Assembly: GCF_037975245.1 (NCBI RefSeq)
Contig: NC_092566.1
Coordinates: forward strand, 16,965,001 to 17,029,000
DNA length: 64,000 nt
Direction of reading: 5' to 3'
Origin: Apostichopus japonicus
Taxonomy: Eukaryota; Echinodermata; Holothuroidea; Aspidochirotida; Stichopodidae
The notes beneath the pieces are model-generated. The model worked only from the letters and a program-made list of their open reading frames with translations. It ran no database searches and was not told the DNA's origin. A program made the translations under genes and the position numbers. Position 1 is the first letter of the stretch. Each line of letters starts with the position of its first letter. Shown here one piece after another: positions 13,501-23,844 of the stretch.

Positions 13501-14865
13501 ATTACTCATACGGTGTGTTTCTATAACCACTTAAAGTATAGGTCAATTCATCGAAAACTTAAATAGCCTATCATTAAAAAAAAAAAAAATTCTTCGAACA
13601 GTGAGTTGTAGCACGTAATGTCTACAATATACCATTGTGAATATCTGCCGTCAACAGCTCAAGATAATTTTTGTTCTGTTTTTGTTTAAAATTTACAAAT
13701 TTAAGGACTTAAAAATTCACCACCTTCCACGCAGAGAAACAATCGGGAATATGTTGCATTCCTTCATAAATTACAGCGTGCTCGTGATAGTACGTACAAC
13801 GACTATAAAATCCGGGTGCAAATCTCCACAAAATTTGTGATAACTCAAAATTTGTGAACACTTCATTTAAATTGATTTTAGAAAATTCAAATAAATCACT
13901 ATCAAAGTTCAAATAAATCACTTCAGTTTCAGGAAAAGTACCGTAGTTTTCGACATACTTGTTCTCTTTCATTTGTCCGATTTTCAGTTGGAAGATCTGA
14001 AACTGCTACAAAGTTGTTAAAACAAACTTCAGTTTCACTCAATTAATGTAATGTTACCTATGCCATGTCAAACGAGATCATACAAATTTACATTTAATTA
14101 ACATATATGTAAAGTTAACCGTGGTTACTCCAAAGCAAGGTCCGTAATACTTTGAGGATACAAATAGAAAAGTCTGGACTGTGCTATTTAGGTACAACGG
14201 AATATTATGTGTGCATGTAAGAATAAAATCATCACTGCATTGCGGTTCAATCAGATAAATACCAAATCAAATCAAATTTACTAAGTTATAACACAAATAT
14301 TTAAAACAAAAAGTGGCTTCCAGGGAGCCTTTCTCAACCATGAATTAAACTGATCTATCAACAGACAGACTACAAAGTTAAACTAATTAAGAGGATCGTT
14401 CTGAGTGTGCTATAACAATGGGTGCTCTTCTTCTCACCATATTCATTTACAAAGGTGTCAGACAAGGTTATCTGTAATTGGTTGTTATCGTAACTAAATG
14501 TGTGTCATCGCAGTTAAAGTGTTTGGTCAAATATATAACTCAAATAACATTATAAGAGGTAAAGTTATTTCTAATAAAGAGGAACAACATTTGCAATTTG
14601 ATGATGACACTACCAGGTTATGTTAGATAATAAGTCACTAATTTCTTCATTTATGTAATTATTCCAAAGCATCCTTTGTTTGTGATCGTCGCTATCATTT
14701 GGCCCAGTAACGCTAATAATTACACCTGCGAAAGCGACAACCTATTTCAGCTCAACTTTCAACGTAAACAATTATAATGGATATACTCTTACCAACATGA
14801 CAGCTTGTAAGTAATAATGACAAAGCAATACTCCAGGGAGTAATCCCACATCTGATAGGTACCAT
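486..14865 (-). CDS. aGPCR gene A: mucin-like ectodomain, HormR-like and GAIN modules; 3' part lies outside the window
   Basis: Exons on the minus strand in transcript order: a signal-peptide exon (13192-13264 or 14793-14865), a giant mucin-like exon 7877-12217, HormR-like exons 3196-3321 and 2512-2627, linker 2196-2342, and GAIN exons 1218-1590 and 486-709. Every junction has GT/AG and matching phase: 1-1 through the ectodomain, 0 around the linker, 1 inside GAIN and 0 at the left end. The HormR-like pair shows four Cys (LSCPSE and ETCDD in the first exon, TRKCVDNGW and LTTCF in the second). The GPS and seven-TM exons must lie left of base 1. The intron between the mucin and HormR-like exons carries a 3.3 kb retrotransposon. 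Compared with paralog B, the IgGFc-type exon is missing. The likely product is a cell-surface receptor with a long glycosylated stalk; the ligand is unknown. Confidence 0.75.
3647..6950 (-). mobile_element. Nearly full-length non-LTR retrotransposon (CR1/L2-like group) in an intron of gene A
   Basis: The element is about 3.3 kb, in the same orientation as gene A, and ends 3' in a (GATAA)n tail at 3647-3676. Short flanking repeats, CATGATA at 3644-3650 and CATGATG at 6951-6957, look like a target-site duplication. The paralogous intron of gene B near 30713-30730 has the uninterrupted target, which fixes both ends. The single long ORF codes for endonuclease plus reverse transcriptase. The clade is uncertain because I judged it only from domain order, the pentamer tail and the FADD box. 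Confidence 0.85.
3921..6853 (-). CDS. Retrotransposon ORF: AP endonuclease plus reverse transcriptase, one C-terminal frameshift
   Basis: The frame is open from 6973 to 4007, but the first 40 codons overlap flanking DNA. The Met at 6853 (MCSKWMF) is the likelier start inside the element. A hydrophobic N-terminal segment is followed by the AP-endonuclease domain (NVQSLSNKMDE, FTETWL, VVNGDFN near 6110, ADHDLVLL near 5955). The reverse transcriptase follows, with LRPVALTSV, a finger region FFDFSSAFNT and the catalytic FADD box near 4610. The frame stops at a TGA near 4007. The next frame continues directly with RPPKAHTNRYPSSF and VRIFN to a stop at 3921-3923, the usual tail of this family, so one small indel near 4010 probably truncated the protein. 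Otherwise intact, so the insertion is probably recent. Confidence 0.85.
7680..7755. repeat. C/CT-rich low-complexity tract
   Basis: CCCTCC-type runs lie just downstream of the gene A mucin exon. The matching place in gene B (about 31510-31530) has a shorter C tract. No coding potential. Confidence 0.7.
7877..12217 (-). CDS. Giant mucin-like repeat exon of gene A
   Basis: One 4,341 bp exon in phase 1-1: acceptor CAG at 12218-12220, donor C/GTAAGC at 7876/7877. The reading frame is open for 1,446 codons and upstream of the first ATG-like codon as far as the acceptor. It is made almost entirely of Thr/Ser-rich tandem units: a unit of about 75 residues (TTNYTTTPVISTVAQSTEPT and SANVSTDFNS), a short unit of about 41 residues (STTAVPSTQPPFTTN), and near the 3' end a unit of about 60 residues (TTDVTSETTSGETTAIDETT). 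Many NxT/S sequons and Thr/Ser clusters predict heavy N- and O-glycosylation. It should form an extended stalk outside the cell. Open frames on the opposite strand (Val-rich) are shadows. Confidence 0.8.
13192..13264 (-). CDS. Signal-peptide first exon of gene A, copy 1
   Basis: ATG at 13262-13264, then 24 codons with a hydrophobic core SIALSLLLTSC, ending in phase 1 at G/GTAAGAG (donor 13190-13191). Phase 1 fits the mucin exon acceptor at 12217 exactly. It is too short for an ORF scan and was recognised by composition, the donor and duplication. The 5' UTR was not defined. Confidence 0.65.
14793..14865 (-). CDS. Signal-peptide first exon of gene A, copy 2
   Basis: Same structure as the copy 1.6 kb downstream: ATG at 14863-14865, 24 codons with the identical core SIALSLLLTSC, and the same phase 1 donor GTAAGAG. 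Differences fall at residues 3, 6, 8 and near the end. It lies farther from the mucin exon, so it would serve as an alternative first exon with its own promoter, or be an unused duplicate. Confidence 0.6.
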
Positions 14866-15955
14866 TTTCAAGGTGTAACATCACACAGCTTCACGGCATA
14901 TTAACACATGATGAATGTGAGTAGCCTACTACACCTAATTTATTTTCAGCAATAGAGGACAATAGATGATCAATGGCGTATGAACAGTGTGTCAATAGAC
15001 TGTAATCTACATATCAGCTCATTACTTAATCTTAATGTATTAGATGTGTGTTTCTATAACCAATTAAAGTATAGGATAATTAATCGAAAACTTAAATAGC
15101 CTATCATAAAAAAAAACATTTTTTCGAACACTGAGTTGTAGCACGTAATGTCTACGATATGCCATCGTGAATATCAGCCGTCTAACAGCTCAAGATATTT
15201 TTGTTCTGTTTTTTTTTTAAATGTACAAATTGTTTGCTTAAAATGTACAAACGGGATCTTACAAATTAACGTTTAATTAACATATATGTACAGTTAACCG
15301 TGGTTACTCCAAAGCAAGGTCCATACTACTTTGAGGGTACAAATAGAAAAGTCTGGACTGTGCTATTTAGGTACAACGGAATATAATGTGTGCGTGTACG
15401 GCACTAGTAAGAATAAAATCATCACTGCATAGTGGTTCAATCAGATAAATCAAATCAAATCAAATTTACTAAGTTATAACACAAAGATTTAAAACAAAAA
15501 GTGGCTTCCAGGGAGCCTTTCTCAGCCATGAATTAAACTGAACTATCAACAGACAGACTACAAAGTTAAACTAATTAAGAGGATCGTTCTGAGTGTGCTA
15601 TAACAATGGGGGTGCTCTTCTTCTCACCATTTTCATTTACAAAGGTGTCAGACAAGGTTATCCGTAATTGGTTGTTATCGTAATTATTTGTGTGTCATCG
15701 CAGTTGAAGTGTTTGGTCAAATATTTAACTCAAATAACATTATAAGAGGTAAAGTTATTTCTAATAAAGAGGAACAACATTCGCAATTTGATGATGACAC
15801 TACCAGGTTATGTTAGATAATAAGTCACTAATTTCTTCATTTATGTATTTATTCAAAGCATCCTTTGTTTGTGAACGTCGCTATCATTTGGCACAGTAAC
15901 GCTAATAATTTCACCGGCGAAAACGAAAACCTATTTCAGCTCAACTTTCAACGTA

Positions 15956-18900
15956 AACGTCTCACCTCACTTTAAACTTATTGAACTGTATATATCCCGT
16001 CCCAAATTGCTATGTCACAACTTGGTTATCTTTTCCGACTCTACCGACACCCCCCTCACTCCCCCACCAAACCCCCACCCACGAAAGTGCTTCATCTCAG
16101 TGTTGAATACTATATTTTTTAATTTCATTTGGAAGGAAATCCAGATAACATGAAACGCCAGATAAGGCTTTGGGTGGTTTTATAGAAATACATATTGCAA
16201 GTTACGCTAATAACTGTCTCTTGGATAACTAGATTTCTTAGTGAGAACGAACATTTTGAGAATGAGTTTTCTCTTTAGATTCAAGAGTTGTAATGTAGAG
16301 AATATTTGCAATATTTATAGCTGGTGTATATATTACTGTTGTTTGCAAATCCTGAGATACTGTGTCCTACAAAAAAAAAAAAAAACGTTTGACGATTTCC
16401 GAAATAATATGGAAAAACCTATCATTAAAATGAATGTCAAAATGTGTTTTATCACTTTTACATTCAAATGACTGATTGCTTATAAGTTTTACGACCTTCA
16501 GATTAATTCTTCCTTTTTTGTTATTGTAACGATTGTATTTGGGTGTTCTGAAAGAGCGCCATTAAAATATTGTTGTACTTCGAGCCTAGACAGTATTGAG
16601 TCCATAAGACCTGTTGTGTAATAAGAAGTTCACTCATCTTGTAGTCATTGACAGAGATTGAATCAGTTTTATGTCGAGAACAGAGTTCTTGGGAATTGCT
16701 CTGTGTTTGAAAACGTGTTTTCTATAACTACATTTTTATATTTTAATATCCACGAATTTACTAATGCAATTTCAAAGTCCGAAATGAATAAACGGTATAG
16801 TTTACATGCAATGAGTGACATAATTCCTTGAAATTGATTGATCAAATTTAGATAAATATATGTATGCGCATTTATTTTGCAAAAAATAAAACTGAATCTT
16901 AAAGCATTGTTAGTACTATTATTACGTAGAACTGTAGTCTGTTTTGTAGTGAGTTTGGTAAATAACCAGTGTTCTCTGAGGGTATTAAAGTCACATTTAA
17001 GAGATTGAGCAACGATAGACTATGGGAAGGTGGTCTACAACTAGTGGGAAGACTATCCGAACGAGTCAGTAGTATACTTTCTTTGGTACGATAAGTATAA
17101 CCAGGTTAAGATGCGACTTATGACACTACATGTCTTACTGACACTTAGACGTAAAGACCAAAATCCCAATAAGGATGGTAATCTGCTTTTCGTAATTCAG
17201 AGCAGCTTCGCTTGAAACTGAGGCACTGGGTATAAACGATAAAAACCCGAAAAGCTTTTGATGTAAAATTATAATAACTTTTGGCTGACTTATAAAGATA
17301 CATTTTCATCCGGTAGGGAAATAGAGGAGTCATCTATAGCAGTGTAACAGACGTACACGTATACATAGTACATTTGCGTAACGACAACATGTGAGAAATG
17401 TGAGACAGCCGCAAAGTTTGCATGTAACATATCGTCGTTGTATTGAACTATATGGCGGAAAAGTGATGAATGAGGGTCCGTTCAACACCATCTCCTCCAA
17501 AACACTGCAATTTCAGGTGAGATATCACATTGTCTTGATTGCTGCCCTGCACCGTTCTGTCTGTGTTGACAAAGAAGTGATAAACACGTAGTACCAACTA
17601 ACCATCCATACCTATTCATAAACTAGAACTGCTAGGTAATATCCTCTAATTGTTGAAAAATATTCAGTAAAAAAAAGAGATATTATGAATAAAATGCCAT
17701 CGTGTATCTTGCTATTTATGACATTAATCTTATATTCATTTTATTTTGATAAGAATGTATTGCGTGCATTTCTGGAATACATTTGCTGCTGTATTCCCGA
17801 TCAGTAACGGTAGGCCTAGGCTTATCACTCAGTTAGACGTTACGTAAGAATTAATATCAACGGTGTTCCGACAATGGCAGTCAACTGTGGTGTGGTGTCT
17901 TTCTTTGGTTCGATTCCTTGGATCGCTGCTCTCAGGACATTTTGAAAATTACCTATTTTGTTTATTCGAAGCCTCCAATAACCTCTGATACTATAACTAA
18001 CGTTCGGCATATTTTTGTTTCGATGACCGCTTTACGCGATATTATTAACATTAATGTCAGCATTGCTAAAGGAGGTTAAGGGTTGTTTCCCACACCCTAT
18101 GGCTAGTATTCTTCAGGTTGCAAGATTTATCGAAATGTTGGTCATCATTTTCCAAAGGGGTGTTCATGTTGAGGGGCTTGCTACCTTATCATACATGATC
18201 AGATTCGTTTGTTTTGAATATGCTTTAGGTAGGTAGCTGGGATCAGGGTTAAACTTATATTAATTAGTCTGTGATATTACCGATCATTATTCATAATGTT
18301 AAATTTGGTACCGTTAACTGGCAACAACCGACCATTCGGATTCGAGATTTATGAAGTATGAATGAAATAGAGAATAATTAATGGTATATATTCATGTATA
18401 TATATAAATTATATTAAGATGCGATATTCAACAGACTCTTGTTTGTATCACGAGTCCTAACATACTGATAAAAAAACGCATGCCAAGCTCTGTCTTACAT
18501 GTATTGGACGCTGCAAGAGTGTATAGCGGTTCTCACCTATATGTTGAATGTGAGAGTTTGTTGTTTACGTGTCAACATACTGCGTAACGCGTGTGTGTTA
18601 GGGCTGCTGTCAAGTTCGGTAGATTTCAACTCTGTGCATGCGTGCACTAGCACATGTCATATGGGGTGTTAGTAATATCAACGAAATTACGTAAGACGCT
18701 TACAGCTTCTGAATAAGAACATCAGAGTTAATTGAGAAGTAGAATCGGACCAATTTGGCAATACAATTTTATAGTATACCCCTATGTTTGATTTTCATGT
18801 TTGTTTATCTTTCCAGGGTGACTTTCAGGTGTTTTCCAAAATGAAATCTGATGACATTCAAGATACAGAGAACATTGACTTCATGAAGCACACACATAAT

Positions 18901-20845
18901 TAACGATAATGATGGTTTATTGATAACATCTATATATAGAGATAAGCTTGCCACGGAGTAACCATTTTCATGTAGTTAAATAAAACTAAGCCTGATCGAG
19001 TACATATCACCTGCCACTTGTAAATACGACAAGTTTAAAGGTCACATAGTGCTTGAACCATGGAATAACAAAATAATAAATTAGTTGATCTGGGTGGAGT
19101 TAAAGCAAGGGTAAAGTTCTGAAAATTAAAAATTGTATGGAATTTGCACTACTAATTAACAAGTGTATGTACATATTAATAATGTCGAAACAACTATTTG
19201 TCAATAGAATGTTATCTAAATGCTATGGCTGTTCATTAACCACATCTGTGTTTAATGTTACGACTGACATGACAAATTACTAAGGAAATGCTTCATTTTA
19301 TTTCTTTGTTTCAACGAAATTTACATAAATGTGTGATGACAGACAAATTGTATTTACACATACAAACAAATAGTACATGTTGCTTTTTTTTTACCTTTTG
19401 TCTTATTTTCAGTGTTGCGTTGAAGTAGGATAAAACAGACTGAAGTGCAGTATGTCACTTTTTTTCGATTGTGCTTGCGTAATTTTATTCGACTGGATAT
19501 TGCTGATTAAACAGAATTCATATATTTGAGGGATTTACACACAAGTCTACATCATAACGAGATCAATGAGGAAAGAAGTTAAGTATTGATTTAGACATTT
19601 ATAAACTTACAAAATACTAATTTGGAACTCCAGACACGCTCTTATATACATAGGGCACTGTCATATCGGTCTAATCTAGTTCCGCGAAACTTGAAAATAG
19701 TGATATAAACAATTACGTTAGTTGTCATTGAGGACGAGATCTTTTGAAACATATTCTTTCTAGATAGAGGTGTACGAAATCTTTGGAGATCATATATATA
19801 TGATAGAACACGCACATTAGGACAGCTATTACAGCGCCCTCGGTACAATAACCAATATCGATGAGTAAGGATAAGTTCATTGTTCTGGAGACATCTGGAA
19901 GACTATGATCAAAAAGACCTCCAGAGTTTGACTCTTGAATTAAGGAAGACTTGCACTTATGTTAAGTAATGGTGCGTTTCTATTCTAAGTCATCGTTGAC
20001 ATTATTCTGTATTTCATAGATCGAAATATGTTTGCTGCTCATGTGTTTGAAAATTGAAGAAACTGAAAGATAATGAAACAAATTCATAAACGACCTTTGC
20101 AAAGAAAGTTGATACCTTTAATATGATTCAAGAGCTACAAAGTCCGTTTTTTCTTTGGGATTTTGATAGGTTAGCATGTGTCGGAGACCGTCATCAAATA
20201 GGCAACTGCAAGCTGAAGATAACTCTGTGTATAAACCCTGTAATAACAAAATGCGTCTGCGTCGTAACCAATCATTAATGATTAGTCTTCGTTGTCATTT
20301 CCATCAGGAAGTTGATGATGAGTTTGTTTTTATGCGCCTGCAATTCTAAAGTTCTAAAACCGCCTTGGAACCGCCTGAGCCTTTGATCCTTTATCCAATC
20401 TAAGCAATGTTCATATATTATGTAGAAAACTTCTTGTTGCTGAGTAGATGTATTTTTATATTTACCGAATGTATTAATTTGTGATATACATTTGTCATTA
20501 GTTTTAACTGCAGCAATTCTAATTGGTAGAGTAACGAGGGCTCATTGCCCAATGCCTTATATATACCAATGTATCACTTCTCCGGGTAATTTATGACTTT
20601 GTATCCATATATAGCGTATGGTGTCAATGAATAAACATTATGGCAATGGCAATGTCCACATACATTGCCTTTGTCTATGTCTATTGTCCACTGTGTCTCC
20701 AGTATTTACAGTTGTTGTAGATCTGTTACAATAGGTCATTTGTCCCTTCACTACAGTTGGTCAGTCGAGAGTATTCCAGCCTGAATCAAACATTGTCTTG
20801 AATTTGTCGTTGCTCAGGATTACGACACACTTTGATGACAGGTTA
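15956..20845. other. Intergenic DNA between genes A and B
   Basis: AT-rich sequence with many stops in all frames, except two short plus-strand exon-like pieces at 17391-17517 and 18819-18903 that are listed separately. No RNA gene or mobile-element domain was recognised. Confidence 0.5.
17391..18903 (+). pseudogene. Two joinable exon-like pieces resembling an ABC-transporter C-terminus (weak)
   Basis: A frame through 17391-17517 contains IELYGGKVMNEGPFNTISS and ends at CAG/GTGAGA. A second piece opens after TTTCCAG at about 18818 with GDFQVFSKMKSDD and stops at TAA 18901-18903. Both sides are phase 0. The pattern GGxVxxxGPFxxL followed by F..M resembles the end of an ABC nucleotide-binding domain (product of the D-loop to C-terminal stretch). 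No Walker or signature motifs were found upstream, so this is at most a remnant of a lost gene. Confidence 0.25.
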
Positions 20846-23844
20846 TTATTTTTCACTTACTGCAGATAAAGCTGGAGATGGTGGACGTTTATCGCTTTTA
20901 GTCGTCTCGATAATACTGTCCTCGGTAGTTGTCTTATTTCTAGCTCCAGTATCAGTATGCTCTGTGTCCCTTTCGGTAACATATTCGGTGATATAGGATT
21001 TCGCTTGCTTAAACAATTTCTTCACCTCAGGGTTTTTGACACAGATGAAGATAAATAATGTAAATCCTTGAATAGAAGTAAACAGACAGAATAAGATCTC
21101 TAACCCATATGTTTTCCTGCCGGGAATCATTGCCAGAAATCCAAATATCCAAGAAAGTCCGAGAAGCATCCAAAATAAAACAAACTGTTGCATCCGCGAA
21201 AACATTTCTCTTTTCTTGTTTAGTTGAGAAGTTGTCGAAAGCATGGGTCGAAACACAACGTTACGGAGGACAAGACTGAAAACGAAGATGTTGAAAACTA
21301 CCAAAGCCATTACCTCAATGACGAATCCAAAGTAGAGAGATTTCCCTTTAGGTAAAAAGCAACTGTGGGTAAAAAAAAAGAACACAAAAAGAGATTTTAG
21401 ACTAAGTCTTGTACTCTAACCCATAGTTGTTTATTGCGTACACAGATAACTTACACAATTGACAACTGATAAGAAATTAGGTAAGGCTAAACGGGTACAA
21501 ATTCCTTTTAGCTATAGCAGACGTGTTATTAACAATATTAAAGATGTTTCCGCGTGTATAATCGTCCGCTAAGACATCGTTTAAGGTCTCAATAAAGTGC
21601 ATGAGTTTGGCTTTGCAGAACAACAATGATGGAATTTGACTGTGTTTAAGGCCAATTAATGAACTCACGCTGAAACGTCTTTATAATCTTCTTTTGAACC
21701 TAAGATAAGCACACAAAGTACTGGTACGAGAGAAAGTCCTGGTGAAAGATAACGAATAGGGACAAAAATAATTATGATAGATAGCTTTAATTAACTTCGA
21801 TAGCTAAAATTAACTTCGTCTTGTATTGGATCGATGGCGAAATATGTGGGATGATATATGGATAATGTGATTATTATTTTTTTATGTCTTACTTAAGAAT
21901 GTTCATTGATCTCAAATTGAAGCGACGCTTGTGATTCTCAATAAGGTCTTGACAGTTTCAACACTTTTCCCGACTGTTGTGCATTTCGGTGTTTATACCT
22001 TTACATATATAGTTTTCAGTTTTTCCCCCGTATGGTTACAGATGTTATGTGGCCTAAGCAGAATCCAACAATAATGTATGCCGGATTTCGTGTGACATCA
22101 CATATTTCAATTATCTGAAGTTCGATTGAGAGTTGATTGTACTTAACACATGGATAGCAAACAAGATATATGTATTTATATAAACACAATATATAAAAAA
22201 CAGCACAGTGGCGATGAGAACTAGTTACGGAAACAACGTACGTGGATACGGTGTCTGGCATCATCGTTTTTATAAACTGCCGATTCATCAATATTAACTG
22301 CCGATTCCTCATATTTGACAAACTGCTTAATGCGTTAAATATGCTTATCATGTGAAATCTTACCATAAACCAAACCGGCGGAGACGGGAATAAAATATTG
22401 CATGTCATCTCTCTGATATTTAACAAAGAGGAGGTACATGTTCACTGCTTCAACAGACATCCAACCTACTGTCGTCAGAGAAAAGTAGTGTATTGCTGTT
22501 GCAATGTTTCGACAGTGTTTCTCATTATCGACCGCTAAATCACCAGATAAAAACGTCACGTAGAATCCGATCAGGCAGATGCAAAGGTTCAGATGAATTT
22601 GAGAGCTCTGTTTCACTCGTAGCTGTCTGGAAAGAAATGTTCTTTAAGTTATATCAAGTAACGACGAGACAACAATATCAACCTTACATGCAGTATGCAC
22701 TCTGCAAAGCGTGGGCAAATAGTTTACTCAATATTGGGTGCGCGAAGTATCCAACCAACTTTTCATAAACTTTGCCCAATAAAAAGTAAAATGAAGGCAA
22801 TTTTTGACAAATGTATCACTTTTTGGCACATTTTAAGATTAGTTAAAATGTCGTGATTTTACTAGTTTGGGAGCTAATAATTACCCAAATTTGTTTCTAA
22901 TTATATATGTACCGAGTATTGGATTAGATATTTGCCCAACTTTTTAGAGTGTGCGACCTGCAAAGGAGTAATCTAAGCTCAAACAATTACTTCAGGCAAA
23001 TTTCTAGTCTTGATTTTTCACATTTCAAGGTTATGAAAAAAACATGTGTGAGTAATGTTCTTATAACTATAGCAGTAATCAAGATGTTCAAATAGGCTAA
23101 ATCTCTGAAATGCCCATGTACAGCAATACTAATGATGACTTCGAACCCTCAGTGCAGGCCTTTATGTTAATTTTAATTCATATTTTATAACTTCTAATAA
23201 CTCACCAAATGTTACCACAAGTTTGATCAAATAATTTAGCCAATAATACTAATTATAACTTTATCCGTTCCATGATAATTCATTATTCTAATCAATTCAA
23301 AGGTATTTCACTCCATCAAGCATATCCAGCAAACTAACAGGTGGGATAAACAGATACATGTTATATCAAAGAAAACGTTTTATACAGAGAGATAAATTCA
23401 TATCAATATAGATATACATAGGGCAGATCAAACATTAGATTAATATTTGATGAATCAGAATACAAATTATGAGCAAACATTGCATTGGGAAAAATAAATT
23501 GTTATAGATCATGATTAGTTTCTGAAGGAATAACTTCGAGAGTGATGTGACCCGTGGACATTTTGACAGTAACAAAATCATATTTTACAAACTTTTTATA
23601 AATATAAAATGGATGTCATGTTGCGCGTAAAATGAGGACACTCAAAACATGAATAGACATAATTGATAGATGTAATTAATTTGTAATATAATATATAATA
23701 AGTTTTGTTACAATAATTTACTTACTTAATGAGGGTAAGAGTCAAGACACACGCGCTGAGACCTGCTATGGATAGGGACGATCCAACTATGGTGATAACA
23801 TCAAGCGTCTTATTTATTGCCGCCGGAAGTTTCTCACCGACGCC
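20846..23844 (-). CDS. Gene B seven-transmembrane exons
   Basis: TM1 exon 23726-23844 (LPAAINKTLDVIT, then a hydrophobic helix), phase 2 donor. TM2-3 exon 22364-22626 with IHLNLCICLIGFYVTF, the conserved Cys of HCRNIA and MSVEAVNMYLLFVKY. TM4 exon 21669-21738 is only 70 bp (LSLVPVLCVLILG) and was found because it alone joins phase 1 to phase 2. TM5-7 exon 20846-21362 has CFLPKGKSLYFGF, LGLSWIFGFLAMIP and FTSIQGFTLFIFICVKNPEV, typical of the aGPCR family, then a polar tail rich in Thr and Ser with stop at 20846-20848. Confidence 0.85.

Larger units (their letters stand above)
13168..15955. repeat. Tandem segmental duplication carrying the first exon of gene A twice
   Basis: Unit 1 (13168-14768) and unit 2 (14769-about 15955) match closely from start to end; both finish in TTTCAACGTAAAC. 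Unit 1 has about 350 extra bases at roughly 13705-14060, which explains its longer size. An 87-codon minus-strand open frame there (13709-13972) is unrecognised. Each unit contains one signal-peptide exon. Confidence 0.85.

Noticed and set aside
13709-13972. 87-codon minus-strand frame inside the gene A first-exon duplication
   Set aside because: Absent from the second duplication unit, not recognisable and with no splice context; most likely chance within an inserted AT-rich stretch.
21477-21668. 63-codon minus-strand frame between the TM4 and TM5-7 exons of gene B
   Set aside because: Without hydrophobic helices or splice signals; the real TM4 exon is the adjacent 70 bp piece at 21669-21738.
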